DNA of 64,000 bases from Alkalidesulfovibrio alkalitolerans DSM 16529 (GTDB lineage: Bacteria > Desulfobacterota > Desulfovibrionia > Desulfovibrionales > Desulfovibrionaceae), in contig NZ_ATHI01000027.1 of assembly GCF_000422245.1 (NCBI RefSeq), forward strand, positions 124,001-188,000, read 5' to 3'. The notes beneath the pieces are model-generated. The model made no database searches. It saw only the letters and a list, made by a program, of their open reading frames with translations, and was not told where the DNA came from. This document shows positions 36,862 through 45,785 of the stretch, one piece after another (within the stretch, counting starts at the first letter, position 1; each line of letters begins with the position of its first letter). The translations under genes were made by a program, and so were the position numbers.

Positions 36862-38247
36862 TCACGCCTCGCCGGGGAGGGGGCATTCGGAAAGGTCAGG
36901 CCCCAGGTGCTGCTGGCCCGTGGATTCCAGCACCGCGCGCCAGTAGTCGGAGCGGATGTTGAGCCGTTTCTGGGCCGAGGTCACGAGGTGGAAGGGCAGA
37001 TGCACGTAGCGGTCCTGCACCCTGGCCACGACCATGCCCGTCTTGCCCGCCATGCCCGCGTGCACCGCGTTCTGTCCCAGAAAGCCGCAATAGACGCGGT
37101 CGTTGGCGTTGGCCGGAACCGAGCGGATGATGTAGCTTGGGTCGATGAACTTGAGGGTGTAGGGGACATTGGCCGTGTTCAGGTGCTCGTCGATGGCCGA
37201 GCGCAACAGGCCGCAGATGTCGGGCAGCCTGAGGTTGCCCGAGGCGTCGCGCTCGCCCGAGGCCCGCACCAGGTGCTGGCCCGCGCCCTCGGCGACCACG
37301 ATGACCGCGTGATGGCGGGAGGTGAGGCGCTGCGTCAGGGCGCTGAGAAGGCCTTTCTCGCCGTGCAGTTCGAAGGGGTATTCGGGGATCAGGACGAAGT
37401 TCACTTCCTTGAGGGCCAGTACGCTCTGGGCGGCGATGAAGCCGGAGTGCCGCCCCATGAGCTTGACCATGCCGATGCCGTTCAGCGCGCCCAGGGCCTC
37501 GGTGTGGGCCGAGCGGATGGCGCGCGTGGCCTGCTCCACGGCGGTGTCGAAGCCGAAGGAACGGGTGATGAAGTTGACGTCGTTGTCGATGGTCTTGGGC
37601 ACGCCGACGACCGAGACCAAGAGGCCCCGCCGCGCGACCTCGGCCTGGATGGCCGCGGCCGCCTTCATGGAGCCGTCGCCGCCGATGACGAAGAGGATGC
37701 CGATGTTCATACGCTCCAGCGCGTCCACGATTTCCTCGGGCGGTTGCGGCCCGCGCGACGAGCCGAGCAGGGTGCCGCCGAACTCGTGGATGTCGGTCAC
37801 GCTGTCCGGGGTGAGCTCCATGATGTCGTGGTGGTAGCGGGGGATGAAGCCTTGCAGACCGAAGCGGATGCCGAAGCACGCGGCCACGTCGTAGGCGTGG
37901 TAGGCCTCCATGACGATGGCGCGGATGACGTCGTTGATGCCGGGGCACAGCCCGCCGCAGGTGACGATGGCACATTTGGTCTTCTTGGGGTTGAAGAAGA
38001 CCTTCGCGCGCGGCCCGGCCAGTTCGAAGGAAAGCGCCAGGTCCTCGTTGCCCGAAAGCCCGGAGACCTCCTCGTCGGTCAGTTCGATGCGCACCCGCGC
38101 CGCGTCGTCCATGAAGCGGCAGTAGCCGAGCGGGTTGTCGAACGCGCCCGCGCCCAGGCGGGGGATGGTCGTGTCGTGATCGACCGGGGCCGACGAGGCC
38201 GCCGGAGAAGTCGTGGCCTTGGTGGTGGATTTGCCGCGCGCGGCCAT
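36862..38247 (-). CDS. 6-phosphofructokinase, long PfkA/PFP-like type
   Basis: 461 residues. GGLCPGINDVIR (~98-109) and IGGDGSMKAA (GGDGS at 189-193) form the nucleotide site; PKTIDND at 217-223 is the fructose-6-phosphate/catalytic loop. Gly after GGD favours ATP over pyrophosphate, whereas the Lys in PKTIDND is typical of PPi-type and long group enzymes. I therefore call it ATP-dependent with reservation. It is the committed step of glycolysis. The first ~30 residues are a low-complexity Thr/Ala/Ser tail. AAGGAG precedes the ATG. Confidence 0.87.
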   Translation of the reverse strand: MAARGKSTTKATTSPAASSAPVDHDTTIPRLGAGAFDNPLGYCRFMDDAARVRIELTDEEVSGLSGNEDLALSFELAGPRAKVFFNPKKTKCAIVTCGGLCPGINDVIRAIVMEAYHAYDVAACFGIRFGLQGFIPRYHHDIMELTPDSVTDIHEFGGTLLGSSRGPQPPEEIVDALERMNIGILFVIGGDGSMKAAAAIQAEVARRGLLVSVVGVPKTIDNDVNFITRSFGFDTAVEQATRAIRSAHTEALGALNGIGMVKLMGRHSGFIAAQSVLALKEVNFVLIPEYPFELHGEKGLLSALTQRLTSRHHAVIVVAEGAGQHLVRASGERDASGNLRLPDICGLLRSAIDEHLNTANVPYTLKFIDPSYIIRSVPANANDRVYCGFLGQNAVHAGMAGKTGMVVARVQDRYVHLPFHLVTSAQKRLNIRSDYWRAVLESTGQQHLGPDLSECPLPGEA

Positions 38248-38379
38248 GCGGTGCTCCTTGCGCCGTTGAGGTCGTTTCAGCGAAGGGCATTGTGACCCGT
38301 GGCGGCGGCAATGGCAAGTCCGGCGCGGGAGTCACGCGCGGCGGGCGGGGTACAAGGGGCGGTTCGCCGGGCGCGGCGA

Positions 38380-39669
38380 CTACTTGGAGCGGGACTCGCC
38401 CGCGTTGTCCATGTAGTAGCCGACCTTGGCCCTGGGGTTCAGGTAGGTGAATATCTCCTTGGGCAAGTGCGTGGGGTGGATGGACTTGACGACCGAGAGG
38501 TCGGGGTCCTCCTCCATGTCGAAGATGATGGCCTCGTCGCGCGGCACCTCGGGATCGTAGATCAGAAGCGACGGCTTGAGCGGGTTTCGCTGGTTGACCG
38601 CGATGACGAGCCCGATGATCTCGTTGGAAAGCTGGACGATGGTTCCCGGCGGGTAGATGCCCAGGCAGCGGATGAAGCTCGCGAAGACCTGCATGTCGAG
38701 CTTGGTCTTCATCTTGCCGAACATGGCGGCCATGGCCTGGTACGGCGTAACGGCCTTGGTCTGATCCGGGTGGTTGACCAAGTTGTCGTAGATGTCGCAG
38801 ATGGCCGCGATGCGGGCCGTTACCGCTATCTTCGCCCCCTTCAGGTGCATGGGGTAGCCCGAGCCGTCCATACGCTCGTGGTGCTGGTAGATGACCCGCA
38901 GCGCGGGGTCCGTGAAGCCGCCCGCCTTGACCGCAATCTCCACGCCGTATTTGGGGTGCATCTGGATGAGTTGGATCTCGGCCTTGGTGTGCGTGGGTTT
39001 GCGCAGGATCTTCTTCTCGATCTTGTTCTTGCCGATGTCGTGAAACATGGCCCCAAGGCCGAGCGCCTTGAGGTCCTCGGGGGACAGGCCGAACTCGCGG
39101 CCAAGCATCATGCCCAGCACGGCCACGTTCAAAGAGTGGTAGAACAGCCCCTCGTCCGTGGCCTTGGAGTCCATAAGATGAACCACGGCGTCACGCTCGT
39201 CCAAAAAGACGTCCGCCATGTCCGAGACGAGCGCCTGGGCATTCTGCACGGCCTCGCCCGAGCCGGCCATGATCCCGGTCATCATCCCGGGCACGGCGGC
39301 CAGCGACTTGCGGTAGTTCTCCTCGCAGCGTCTGATCTCCTCACGCTTCTGCTTCAACCGTTCGATGCGCTCCTTCTTGATGGCCCACATCTTCTCCAGG
39401 GCCGGATCGGGCTGCTTCTTGACCTTGGGTCCCTGTTCGGACGGCTTGGCGGCCTTGGGCGCGTCGGGCAGGCGGTCGGATTTGGCCGGGACGCAGATGA
39501 CCTCCTCCACACCGCTCTCCTTGAGGGTACGGATCTGTTCCTCGGACTTGATCTTGAACTTGTTGAAGAGGAACGGGTGGTTGAACCAAGCCCCGTCGAG
39601 CTTGATGAAGACGCCCGGCTGGAGCTGGTCCACATGGACCCGGTACTCCGGTATGCTGAATTTGCCCAT
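38380..39669 (-). CDS. HD-GYP protein with DUF3391-like N-terminus
   Basis: 429 residues. N-terminal ~65 residues (VHVDQLQPGVFIKLDGAWFNHPFL...SGVEEVICVP) fit the DUF3391 module that often precedes HD-GYP. A charged coiled segment (~85-125) follows. The HD-GYP domain has MFHDIGKNKI around residue 210, HHERMDGSGYP around 265-275 and ICDIYDNL. Expected to degrade cyclic di-GMP. No membrane segment. It lies downstream of the sugar-epimerase gene on the same strand, with 132 bases between them. Confidence 0.87.
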   Translation of the reverse strand: MGKFSIPEYRVHVDQLQPGVFIKLDGAWFNHPFLFNKFKIKSEEQIRTLKESGVEEVICVPAKSDRLPDAPKAAKPSEQGPKVKKQPDPALEKMWAIKKERIERLKQKREEIRRCEENYRKSLAAVPGMMTGIMAGSGEAVQNAQALVSDMADVFLDERDAVVHLMDSKATDEGLFYHSLNVAVLGMMLGREFGLSPEDLKALGLGAMFHDIGKNKIEKKILRKPTHTKAEIQLIQMHPKYGVEIAVKAGGFTDPALRVIYQHHERMDGSGYPMHLKGAKIAVTARIAAICDIYDNLVNHPDQTKAVTPYQAMAAMFGKMKTKLDMQVFASFIRCLGIYPPGTIVQLSNEIIGLVIAVNQRNPLKPSLLIYDPEVPRDEAIIFDMEEDPDLSVVKSIHPTHLPKEIFTYLNPRAKVGYYMDNAGESRSK

Positions 39670-39698
39670 TGCGGTATGTATATCCTTTTTTCGTGCTT

Positions 39699-39723
39699 GA
39701 GGCAGGAGGATAGGCCCTGCCTC
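39699..39723. other. perfect 8-bp hairpin between two minus-strand genes
   Basis: GAGGCAGG (39699-39706) pairs with CCTGCCTC (39716-39723) around 9 bases. On the minus strand it lies beyond the epimerase gene, but purines follow, not a T-run, so termination is doubtful. Confidence 0.5.
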
Positions 39724-39801
39724 GCGTCATGGCAAGACCATGGAACGGCAGGAAAAAACGTCATGGTCTGCACGCGCGCCCCAAAAGGGCGAATCGCGCT
39801 T

Positions 39802-40722
39802 TCAGGAGCCTTGGTCGTCCCTGACCAGCACCCCATCGCGGTTTTGCAACTCGGGATGGATGTCGCGGTGCATCTCCTCCACGACCCGCAAGACGCCCTG
39901 GCCCAGGTCCATGTGCAACGGCGGCGCGTATTTTCGGCCCATGCGCGGACTGAAAGAGTAGGGCGTGATCTCGTAATGGGCGGAACTTTTCTCGGAGAAG
40001 AACTCGAAGCGCACCTCGCCGCCGAGGATCTCGCCGATCATCTTCATCACGTCGCCCACACGCATGGCCTGATGCCCCGTGAGCACCACACGAGCGTTGG
40101 CGAACTCGGGCTTCAGGATGTCCACGCTGGCCAGGGCCGCGTCCTCCACGTGGATATACTCGCGCAAAGCGTCTGGACTGCCGTAGTAGCGGATCACGCC
40201 CTCGGTCATGGCCTGGTGCACGAAGCGATGGATGGCGTTTCGCAGGTCGGCGCGCGGCCCGTAGAGCGAACCGTAGCGCAAGATAGTGTATTCCAGGCCG
40301 AAATTCTCGTTGTAGGTCTCGATGTACAGCTCGCTGGCCTGCTTGGAACAGCGGTAGAAGCCGCCCGAGGCGCTGTAGACATAGACCGTGGAGGCGTAGA
40401 CGAAACGCTTCACGCCTTCCAGGCGGCAGGCTTCGAGCAGCACGACGTTGCCCAGGATATTGGCCTTGACCGTCTCCACGGGCAGTTCGTTGGCTTCGCC
40501 GATGTCCGCGATACCCGCGAAATTGAAGACCGCTTCCGCTCCCCTGACGGCCTCGCGCACCGCCGCCTCGTCCAGGATGTCGCCCAGGATCATGCGCTGG
40601 CCGGGCTTAAGCCAGCGCGAGGTCGCGCGGTCGAAGATCGTGACCTCGTGGCCCGCGTCCGACAGCTTGTCGCAGACGTGCGAGCCCAGAAATCCCGACC
40701 CGCCGAAAACCGTGACCCTCAT
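39802..40722 (-). CDS. NAD-dependent sugar epimerase/dehydratase
   Basis: 306 residues, extended SDR family. GGSGFLGSH at 8-16 is the NAD-binding glycine motif; STVYVYSASGGFYRCSKQASE holds the active-site Ser/Thr and the Tyr-X3-Lys pair (YRCSK). YGSLYGPRADLRNAIHRF is typical of UDP- or dTDP-sugar epimerases. The precise sugar is unknown. The ATG overlaps the stop of the upstream dehydratase gene (ATGA); together they likely make a nucleotide sugar for surface polysaccharide or flagellin glycosylation. Confidence 0.85.
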   Translation of the reverse strand: MRVTVFGGSGFLGSHVCDKLSDAGHEVTIFDRATSRWLKPGQRMILGDILDEAAVREAVRGAEAVFNFAGIADIGEANELPVETVKANILGNVVLLEACRLEGVKRFVYASTVYVYSASGGFYRCSKQASELYIETYNENFGLEYTILRYGSLYGPRADLRNAIHRFVHQAMTEGVIRYYGSPDALREYIHVEDAALASVDILKPEFANARVVLTGHQAMRVGDVMKMIGEILGGEVRFEFFSEKSSAHYEITPYSFSPRMGRKYAPPLHMDLGQGVLRVVEEMHRDIHPELQNRDGVLVRDDQGS

Positions 40723-42665
40723 GCCGCATCCTCCGTGTTCCCGCCGTTTCCGATGACGCAGGCGGCGTCCTGCATGGCGTACTCAGGCACGACCTCGGCC
40801 AGCACACGCTTGATGGCGCAGGCGTCGAAGCGGGCCGCGTGCAGGAGAAGCTCGTCCAGCCGCTGCCACAGCCAGGTCCGGTAGGCCTCGCGCGTGCCGT
40901 ATCCGTGCCAATTGTTGTCGTTGCGAAGGAGCATGATCTTGTCGTGTTCGGTATGGACCACGTCCTCGCCTTCGGTAATGAGTTCCTCGTAGAGCTTCTC
41001 GCCCTCGCGAAGCCCGGTGAAGGATATCTCGACGTCCACCCCCGGCTCCTTGCCCGCGAGGCGGATCAGGTCGCGCGCCATGTCCGCGATGCGCACGGGC
41101 GTACCCATCTTGAGCAGAAAGAGGTCGCCCTGCGCGCCCATGGCGCCGGCCTGCAAAATGAGTTGCGCGGCCTCGGCGATGGTCATGAAATAGCGTGTGA
41201 CATCGGGGTGAGTCACTGTCACGGGGCCGCCGCGCTTGATCTGCTCCATGAACAACGGGATGACCGAGCCCGAGGAGCCGATGACGTTGCCGAAGCGCAC
41301 GGCCATAAATTTCGTCCCGCTGCCGGTCAGAGCCTGCATGATGAGTTCCGTGACCCGCTTGGAGGCTCCCATGACGTTGGTGGGGCGCACGGCCTTGTCC
41401 GTGGAGACGAGCACGAAACGTTCGGCCCTGTGGGCGACGGCGGTCTCGATGAGCGCCCTGGTGGCCACGATATTGTTGTCCACCGCCTGCCAGGGATTCT
41501 TCTCGACCAGCGGCACGTGTTTGTAGGCCGCGGCGTGGAAAACGGCGTCGGGCCTGTGCTCCGAAAAGACGCGGGTGAGTAGCTCCCTGTCCTGCACCCG
41601 GCCGAGTACGGCGACATAGTTCGTGAATCCGAAGACGTGCCGAAGCTCCATCTCGATGGAGTAGAGGTTGTATTCGCCCGCGTCCATGAGCACGAGCCGG
41701 CCCGGATTGAAGCGCGCGATTTGGCGCGTCAGCTCCGAGCCGATGGAACCGCCGCAGCCAGTCACAAGCACGGTCTTGCCCGTGAGATAGCCACTGATGC
41801 GCTCGACCTGGAGGTCCGCGGGTTCACGGCCGAGGAGGTCCGCGAAATCGACCTCCCGCAGATCCGCGATGCGCACGTTCCCGCCGATGAGCGACGCCAT
41901 GCCGGGCACGGTCTTGAAGGGAACCCCGGCCCGTTCGCAGGTTTCGACCACGCGGCGCATCTGCGCGCCCGTGGCCGAAGGCATGGCGATGACCACCTCG
42001 TCGGCCCGCCGTGCGGCCGCCAGTTCCCCCAGATCGTCCACCGGGCCGAGCACGGGCACGCCATGCACCTGTCGGCCCAGCTTGGCCGGATCGTCGTCAA
42101 GAAACCCCACGGGCACGAGCCCAAGTGCCGTGTTCCGGACCATTTCCCTGAATATCTGCTCACCGGCCGAGCCCGCGCCGAGAATCATCACCCTTTTACG
42201 CCCCTTGCCCCGTTTAGAAAAGCTCATGACGCTTTGCAACGCCTGAGTCAGGGATTCGGAACCATGCTCGAAGGAGCGGCGGATGGCGAGGCGCAGCCCC
42301 GCGGTGAGGGCCACGGTCAGCATGCAGTCGAGCAGAAACACGGCCCGTGAAAAGCCGGTGAAGCCCTTCCAGAAAAGCACCAGAACAGTGAGCAGGACGA
42401 GCGAGATGATTGCGGCCTGCACCAGTCGTCCGATCTCATAGAAGCTCGTGAAGCGCCACATGCCCCGATAGAGGCCGAAAAACCAATAGCAGGTGATTTT
42501 GACGGGCACGAAGACCGGCAGCAGGATTTTGAACTGCGCCTCGTAATAGGGCGGCAGGCCGAACTCGAAGCGGACCAGGAAGGCCAGCCACAAGGACAGG
42601 GCGAACAGGGCGGCGTCGGCGGCCAGCATGAGCCAGAAATTTCTGTTGGTCAGTTGGGCCTTCAT
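40719..42665 (-). CDS. membrane-bound nucleoside-diphosphate-sugar dehydratase (CapD/WbpM type)
   Basis: 648 residues. Four membrane segments occupy the first ~140 residues. They are followed by a CoA-binding-like Rossmann domain (ILGAGSAGEQIFREM) and the catalytic SDR domain with VTGCGGSIGSELTRQI and STDKAVRPTNVMGASKR. In that motif the Asp-Lys and Met-X3-Lys replace the usual Tyr-X3-Lys, as in WbpM and CapD. Such enzymes convert UDP-GlcNAc to the 4-keto-6-deoxy sugar. I start at the ATG at 42665; the upstream frame is GC-rich non-membrane sequence. Confidence 0.9.
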   Translation of the reverse strand: MKAQLTNRNFWLMLAADAALFALSLWLAFLVRFEFGLPPYYEAQFKILLPVFVPVKITCYWFFGLYRGMWRFTSFYEIGRLVQAAIISLVLLTVLVLFWKGFTGFSRAVFLLDCMLTVALTAGLRLAIRRSFEHGSESLTQALQSVMSFSKRGKGRKRVMILGAGSAGEQIFREMVRNTALGLVPVGFLDDDPAKLGRQVHGVPVLGPVDDLGELAAARRADEVVIAMPSATGAQMRRVVETCERAGVPFKTVPGMASLIGGNVRIADLREVDFADLLGREPADLQVERISGYLTGKTVLVTGCGGSIGSELTRQIARFNPGRLVLMDAGEYNLYSIEMELRHVFGFTNYVAVLGRVQDRELLTRVFSEHRPDAVFHAAAYKHVPLVEKNPWQAVDNNIVATRALIETAVAHRAERFVLVSTDKAVRPTNVMGASKRVTELIMQALTGSGTKFMAVRFGNVIGSSGSVIPLFMEQIKRGGPVTVTHPDVTRYFMTIAEAAQLILQAGAMGAQGDLFLLKMGTPVRIADMARDLIRLAGKEPGVDVEISFTGLREGEKLYEELITEGEDVVHTEHDKIMLLRNDNNWHGYGTREAYRTWLWQRLDELLLHAARFDACAIKRVLAEVVPEYAMQDAACVIGNGGNTEDAA

Positions 42666-43063
42666 CCGTTTTCCCGGCAATCGCGATGGGGCGGAAAGTA
42701 GCCCCAGGCGGGGCAAATTGCAAACGCCGGGGCAGCAAAAAAAGGTCGCCTGGGCGCATTCCCGGGGGGTGACACTGAACGAACGTGCCCCTTTGCGCGC
42801 CAAACCCCTGGGACCCATGGGTATTTACAACGGGAACGACATTTGGGCTGACGGAACGCTCTATTCCCGGGCCGTTCAAAAAATCTCAAGCGAGGCCGCA
42901 CAAAAACGCCAGGTCCGACGCGTAGTAAAGAATAGGCGAGGGGTCGGCGCTTTCGCACAACGCCGAAGATGGGGCTTTTTCAGCGGCCTGGGGCAGGCCG
43001 TCTTGTGGTTTGCCCGCCCCGGATGTACAAGCCCCGGCATCCGGCCCGCCCAAGGAGCAGCGC
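42666..43063. other. 398-base divergent intergenic region
   Basis: Lies between the dehydratase (minus) and the aminotransferase (plus). No gene is seen. A poly-A7 at 42739, the near-palindrome GACCCATGGGT at 42813 and repeat A copy 5 are its notable contents. The two divergent sugar units may be co-regulated from here. Confidence 0.6.
42869..42991 (+). repeat. repeat A copy 5 (degenerate)
   Basis: Ends GGGCCGTTCAAAAAA and CTTTTTCAGCGGCCTG match repeat A, and the middle arms AAACGCC and GGCGCTTT are still recognisable. The central hairpin has decayed to CGCGTAGTAAAGAATAGGCG. Confidence 0.7.
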
Positions 43064-44218
43064 ATGAGCATTCCCTTCATCGACCTCAAATCCCAGTTCG
43101 CCCGCCTCGAACCAGAGATCCGCCGCCGCATGGACGCCGTGCTGGCCCATGGCCAGTACATCATGGGGCCGGAGATACGGGAATTGGAAGAGAAGCTGGC
43201 GGCATTCGCGGGCACGCGCTTTTGCCTCTCCTGCTCTTCGGGCACGGACGCCCTGTTGCTGCCGCTCATGGCCCTGGGCGTGGGCCCCGGCGACGCGGTC
43301 CTGACCTCGGCCTACTCCTTCTACGCCACGGCCGAGGTCATCGCCCTGCTCGGGGCCACCCCCGTGTTCGTGGACATCGACCCCGCGACCTACAACATGG
43401 ACCCGGCCGCGCTTGAGCGGGCCGTCCACGCCCTCTTGCAAAACGACCCCGCTCTGCACCCGCTGCCCAAGGGCTACGAGTCCCTGACCCCACGCGCAGT
43501 CATTCCCGTGGACCTTTTCGGCCTGCCCGCCGACTACGCGGCCATCGAGGCCGTGGCCTCCGCCCACGGCCTGCCCATCATCGAGGACGCGGCCCAGGGC
43601 TTCGGTGGGGCCGTCAACGGCAAGCGCGCGGGCTCCTTCGGCCTGTGCGCGGCCACAAGCTTTTTCCCGGCCAAACCGCTTGGCTGTTACGGCGACGGCG
43701 GCGCGATCTTCACCGACGACGAGGCGCTGCACGAAAAGCTCATCTCGCTGCGCGTCCATGGCCAGGGTTCGGACAAGTACGAGAACGTGGCCGTGGGGCT
43801 CAATGCCAGGCTGGACACCCTGCAGGCAGCCATCCTGCTGCCCAAGCTCGAAATCTTCCCCGAGGAACTGGAGCTTCGCCAAGTCGCGGCCGCGCGCTAC
43901 ACCGAGCGCCTCTCCGGTCTCGTGGAGACGCCCGTGATTCCGGATGGCTACTTCAGCGCCTACGCGCAATACACCGTACGCACCGACCGCCGCGAGCAAC
44001 TCATGAGCGGCCTTTCGGCCTCGGGCGTGCCGACCATGGTCTACTACCGCATTCCCCTACACCAGCAGCCGGTCTTCGCCCACCTGGGCTACCGGGAAGG
44101 CGACATGCCACACAGCGAAAAGGCCTCGCGCGAGGTGGTCAGCCTGCCCATGCATCCATGGCTCACGGAGGCCGACGCCGAGACCATCGGCAACGCGGTG
44201 CGCGCGGTTCTGTGGTAG
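43064..44218 (+). CDS. DegT/DnrJ/EryC1/StrS-type PLP aminotransferase
   Basis: 384 residues. MSIPFIDLKSQFARLEPEI and HGQYIMGPEIRELEEKL form the typical N-terminus; SSGTDALLLPLMALGVGPGD binds the cofactor phosphate. IIEDAAQGFGG contains the PLP-pyridine Asp and SFFPAKPLGCYGDGG contains Lys204, the Schiff-base lysine. These enzymes aminate 3- or 4-keto nucleotide sugars, which fits the dehydratase and epimerase genes just to the left. CAAGGAG precedes the ATG at 43064. The next gene starts 4 bases after the stop. Confidence 0.92.
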   Translation: MSIPFIDLKSQFARLEPEIRRRMDAVLAHGQYIMGPEIRELEEKLAAFAGTRFCLSCSSGTDALLLPLMALGVGPGDAVLTSAYSFYATAEVIALLGATPVFVDIDPATYNMDPAALERAVHALLQNDPALHPLPKGYESLTPRAVIPVDLFGLPADYAAIEAVASAHGLPIIEDAAQGFGGAVNGKRAGSFGLCAATSFFPAKPLGCYGDGGAIFTDDEALHEKLISLRVHGQGSDKYENVAVGLNARLDTLQAAILLPKLEIFPEELELRQVAAARYTERLSGLVETPVIPDGYFSAYAQYTVRTDRREQLMSGLSASGVPTMVYYRIPLHQQPVFAHLGYREGDMPHSEKASREVVSLPMHPWLTEADAETIGNAVRAVLW

Positions 44219-44222
44219 ACTG

Positions 44223-45719
44223 ATGGGAAAGAATCCGCGCCAGAGCCCGTTCGCGCCCCGCCCCAAAAACCAGGGAGCGGAAACAAAGGGCGTTCGCCTT
44301 GGCCCGGACTCCCGAGCGGACGCAAAGGGCCGCGCATCCGCCGAAACGGCTGCGGCCGGAGGGCGCGTCCTGGACGTGGGACAGCGCATCGAGTGCGAGG
44401 CGCAGTCCCTGGCCGACGGCGGCCGGGGCGTGGCCCGCGTCGAAGGCATGGCGGTCTTTTTGGATCACGCCCTGCCCGGACAACGGGTCGAGGCCGTCAT
44501 CGAACGGCTGCACCGCCGTCACGCCGAGGCCCGCGTGGTGAACGTCCTTTCACGCGCGCCGGGTCAGGTCGAACCCTTCTGCCCCCATTTCGGCGTCTGC
44601 GGCGGCTGCGATTTCCAGGATCTGGAATACGGGCGCCAGCTCGCCTGGAAGCGGACCCAGGTGACCCAGGCCTTGGAACGGCTGGGCGGCATCGCCGACG
44701 CGCCAGTCGAAGAGACCGTCCCTTCACCGCTGACGCGGGGATTCCGCAACAAGATGGAGTTCGCCTTCTTCGGCGCACGCGGCGCGCTCCGGCTCGGGCT
44801 TCGGCCGCGCGGCCAGGGCGACGAAGTGGTGGACATCCTCCAATGCGGCCTGATGGCGGGCGACGCGGGCGCGCTGCTTGCAACCGCCCGCGAGGCGGCC
44901 GCCTCGTCCGGCCTGCCCGCCTACGATCCCGCAACGGGCCGGGGTTTTTGGCGCTTCCTGGTGCTGAGACGCAATCTTGCGGGGCAGGTGGTGGCTATCG
45001 TCATCACAGCGGCGAATCCCAAAAGCGAGCAGGCCGTGCGCCGCCTGACCGACGCCTTGGGCGGCGTCTGTGAGACGCTCGGCGGCGTGGTATGGGGCAT
45101 TCGGACCAAGCGGCCGCAGGTTGCCCTTTCCGAAAGCCTGCGTACGATCTGGGGCGGATCACGTTTCATCGAGAACTGCGCCGGGCTCACCTGGGAGCTT
45201 TCCGCCGAATCCTTCTTCCAAACCAACACCCTGGCCGCGGAAAAGCTGGTTGAAATCGTGCGCCGCGAGGCCGCGCTCACCGGCGCGGAGACACTCTACG
45301 ACTGTTGCTGCGGCGCGGGGCTCCTGGGCCTTTCCCTGGCGCGGGAGGCCGAGGAGGTGGTCGGCTTCGAGGTCTACGGCCCGGCCGTGGCCGACGCGAG
45401 GGCCAATGCAAAGCGCCTTGGCCTTCAAAATGTCCGCTTCGTGGCCGGAGATCTGGCCAAGACGCTGGCCGGTCCGGGGTTGCCCCGGCCCGGCGCGGTC
45501 CTGGCCGATCCGCCCCGCGCAGGTCTCGACGAGGCCGTGGTCGCGCGACTCATGGCCCTTTCGCCCGAGCGTATCGTAGCCGTGTCCTGCAATCCGGCCA
45601 CCCTGGCCCGCGACGTCGGCCGCCTGTCCCTGGCCTACAGACTCGCCCGCGTCACACCTGTGGATCTCTTTCCTCACTCCCACCACGTGGAAAGCGTGGC
45701 GCTTTTGCTCCGAAAATAG
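44223..45719 (+). CDS. rlmD: 23S rRNA m5U methyltransferase family protein (RlmD/RumA-like)
   Basis: 498 residues. After an ~45-residue charged tail comes a TRAM domain (IECEAQSLADGGRGVARVEGMAVFLDHALPGQRVEAVIE). CPHFGVCGGCDFQ supplies three of the four Cys of the 4Fe-4S cluster. The SAM-binding domain has YDCCCGAGLLGLSLA and DPPRAGLD, and the catalytic Cys is in VSCNPATLARD. It methylates a uridine in 23S rRNA; whether it is RlmD or RlmC specific cannot be decided. Co-transcribed with the aminotransferase, apparently by chance. Confidence 0.88.
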   Translation: MGKNPRQSPFAPRPKNQGAETKGVRLGPDSRADAKGRASAETAAAGGRVLDVGQRIECEAQSLADGGRGVARVEGMAVFLDHALPGQRVEAVIERLHRRHAEARVVNVLSRAPGQVEPFCPHFGVCGGCDFQDLEYGRQLAWKRTQVTQALERLGGIADAPVEETVPSPLTRGFRNKMEFAFFGARGALRLGLRPRGQGDEVVDILQCGLMAGDAGALLATAREAAASSGLPAYDPATGRGFWRFLVLRRNLAGQVVAIVITAANPKSEQAVRRLTDALGGVCETLGGVVWGIRTKRPQVALSESLRTIWGGSRFIENCAGLTWELSAESFFQTNTLAAEKLVEIVRREAALTGAETLYDCCCGAGLLGLSLAREAEEVVGFEVYGPAVADARANAKRLGLQNVRFVAGDLAKTLAGPGLPRPGAVLADPPRAGLDEAVVARLMALSPERIVAVSCNPATLARDVGRLSLAYRLARVTPVDLFPHSHHVESVALLLRK

Positions 45720-45730
45720 TTCTTAATTTC

Positions 45731-45759
45731 TTGAAGACGCACCCTGCCTGCGCTATTCG
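45731..45759 (+). promoter_or_regulatory. candidate sigma70 promoter
   Basis: TTGAAG (45731-45736), a 17-base spacer and TATTCG (45754-45759) lie in the 66-base gap before the HDOD/DHp gene; the ATG is 27 bases downstream, behind CCGGAGG. Confidence 0.4.
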
Positions 45760-45785
45760 GTAGTAAACCGGAGGCAGTATCGCGC

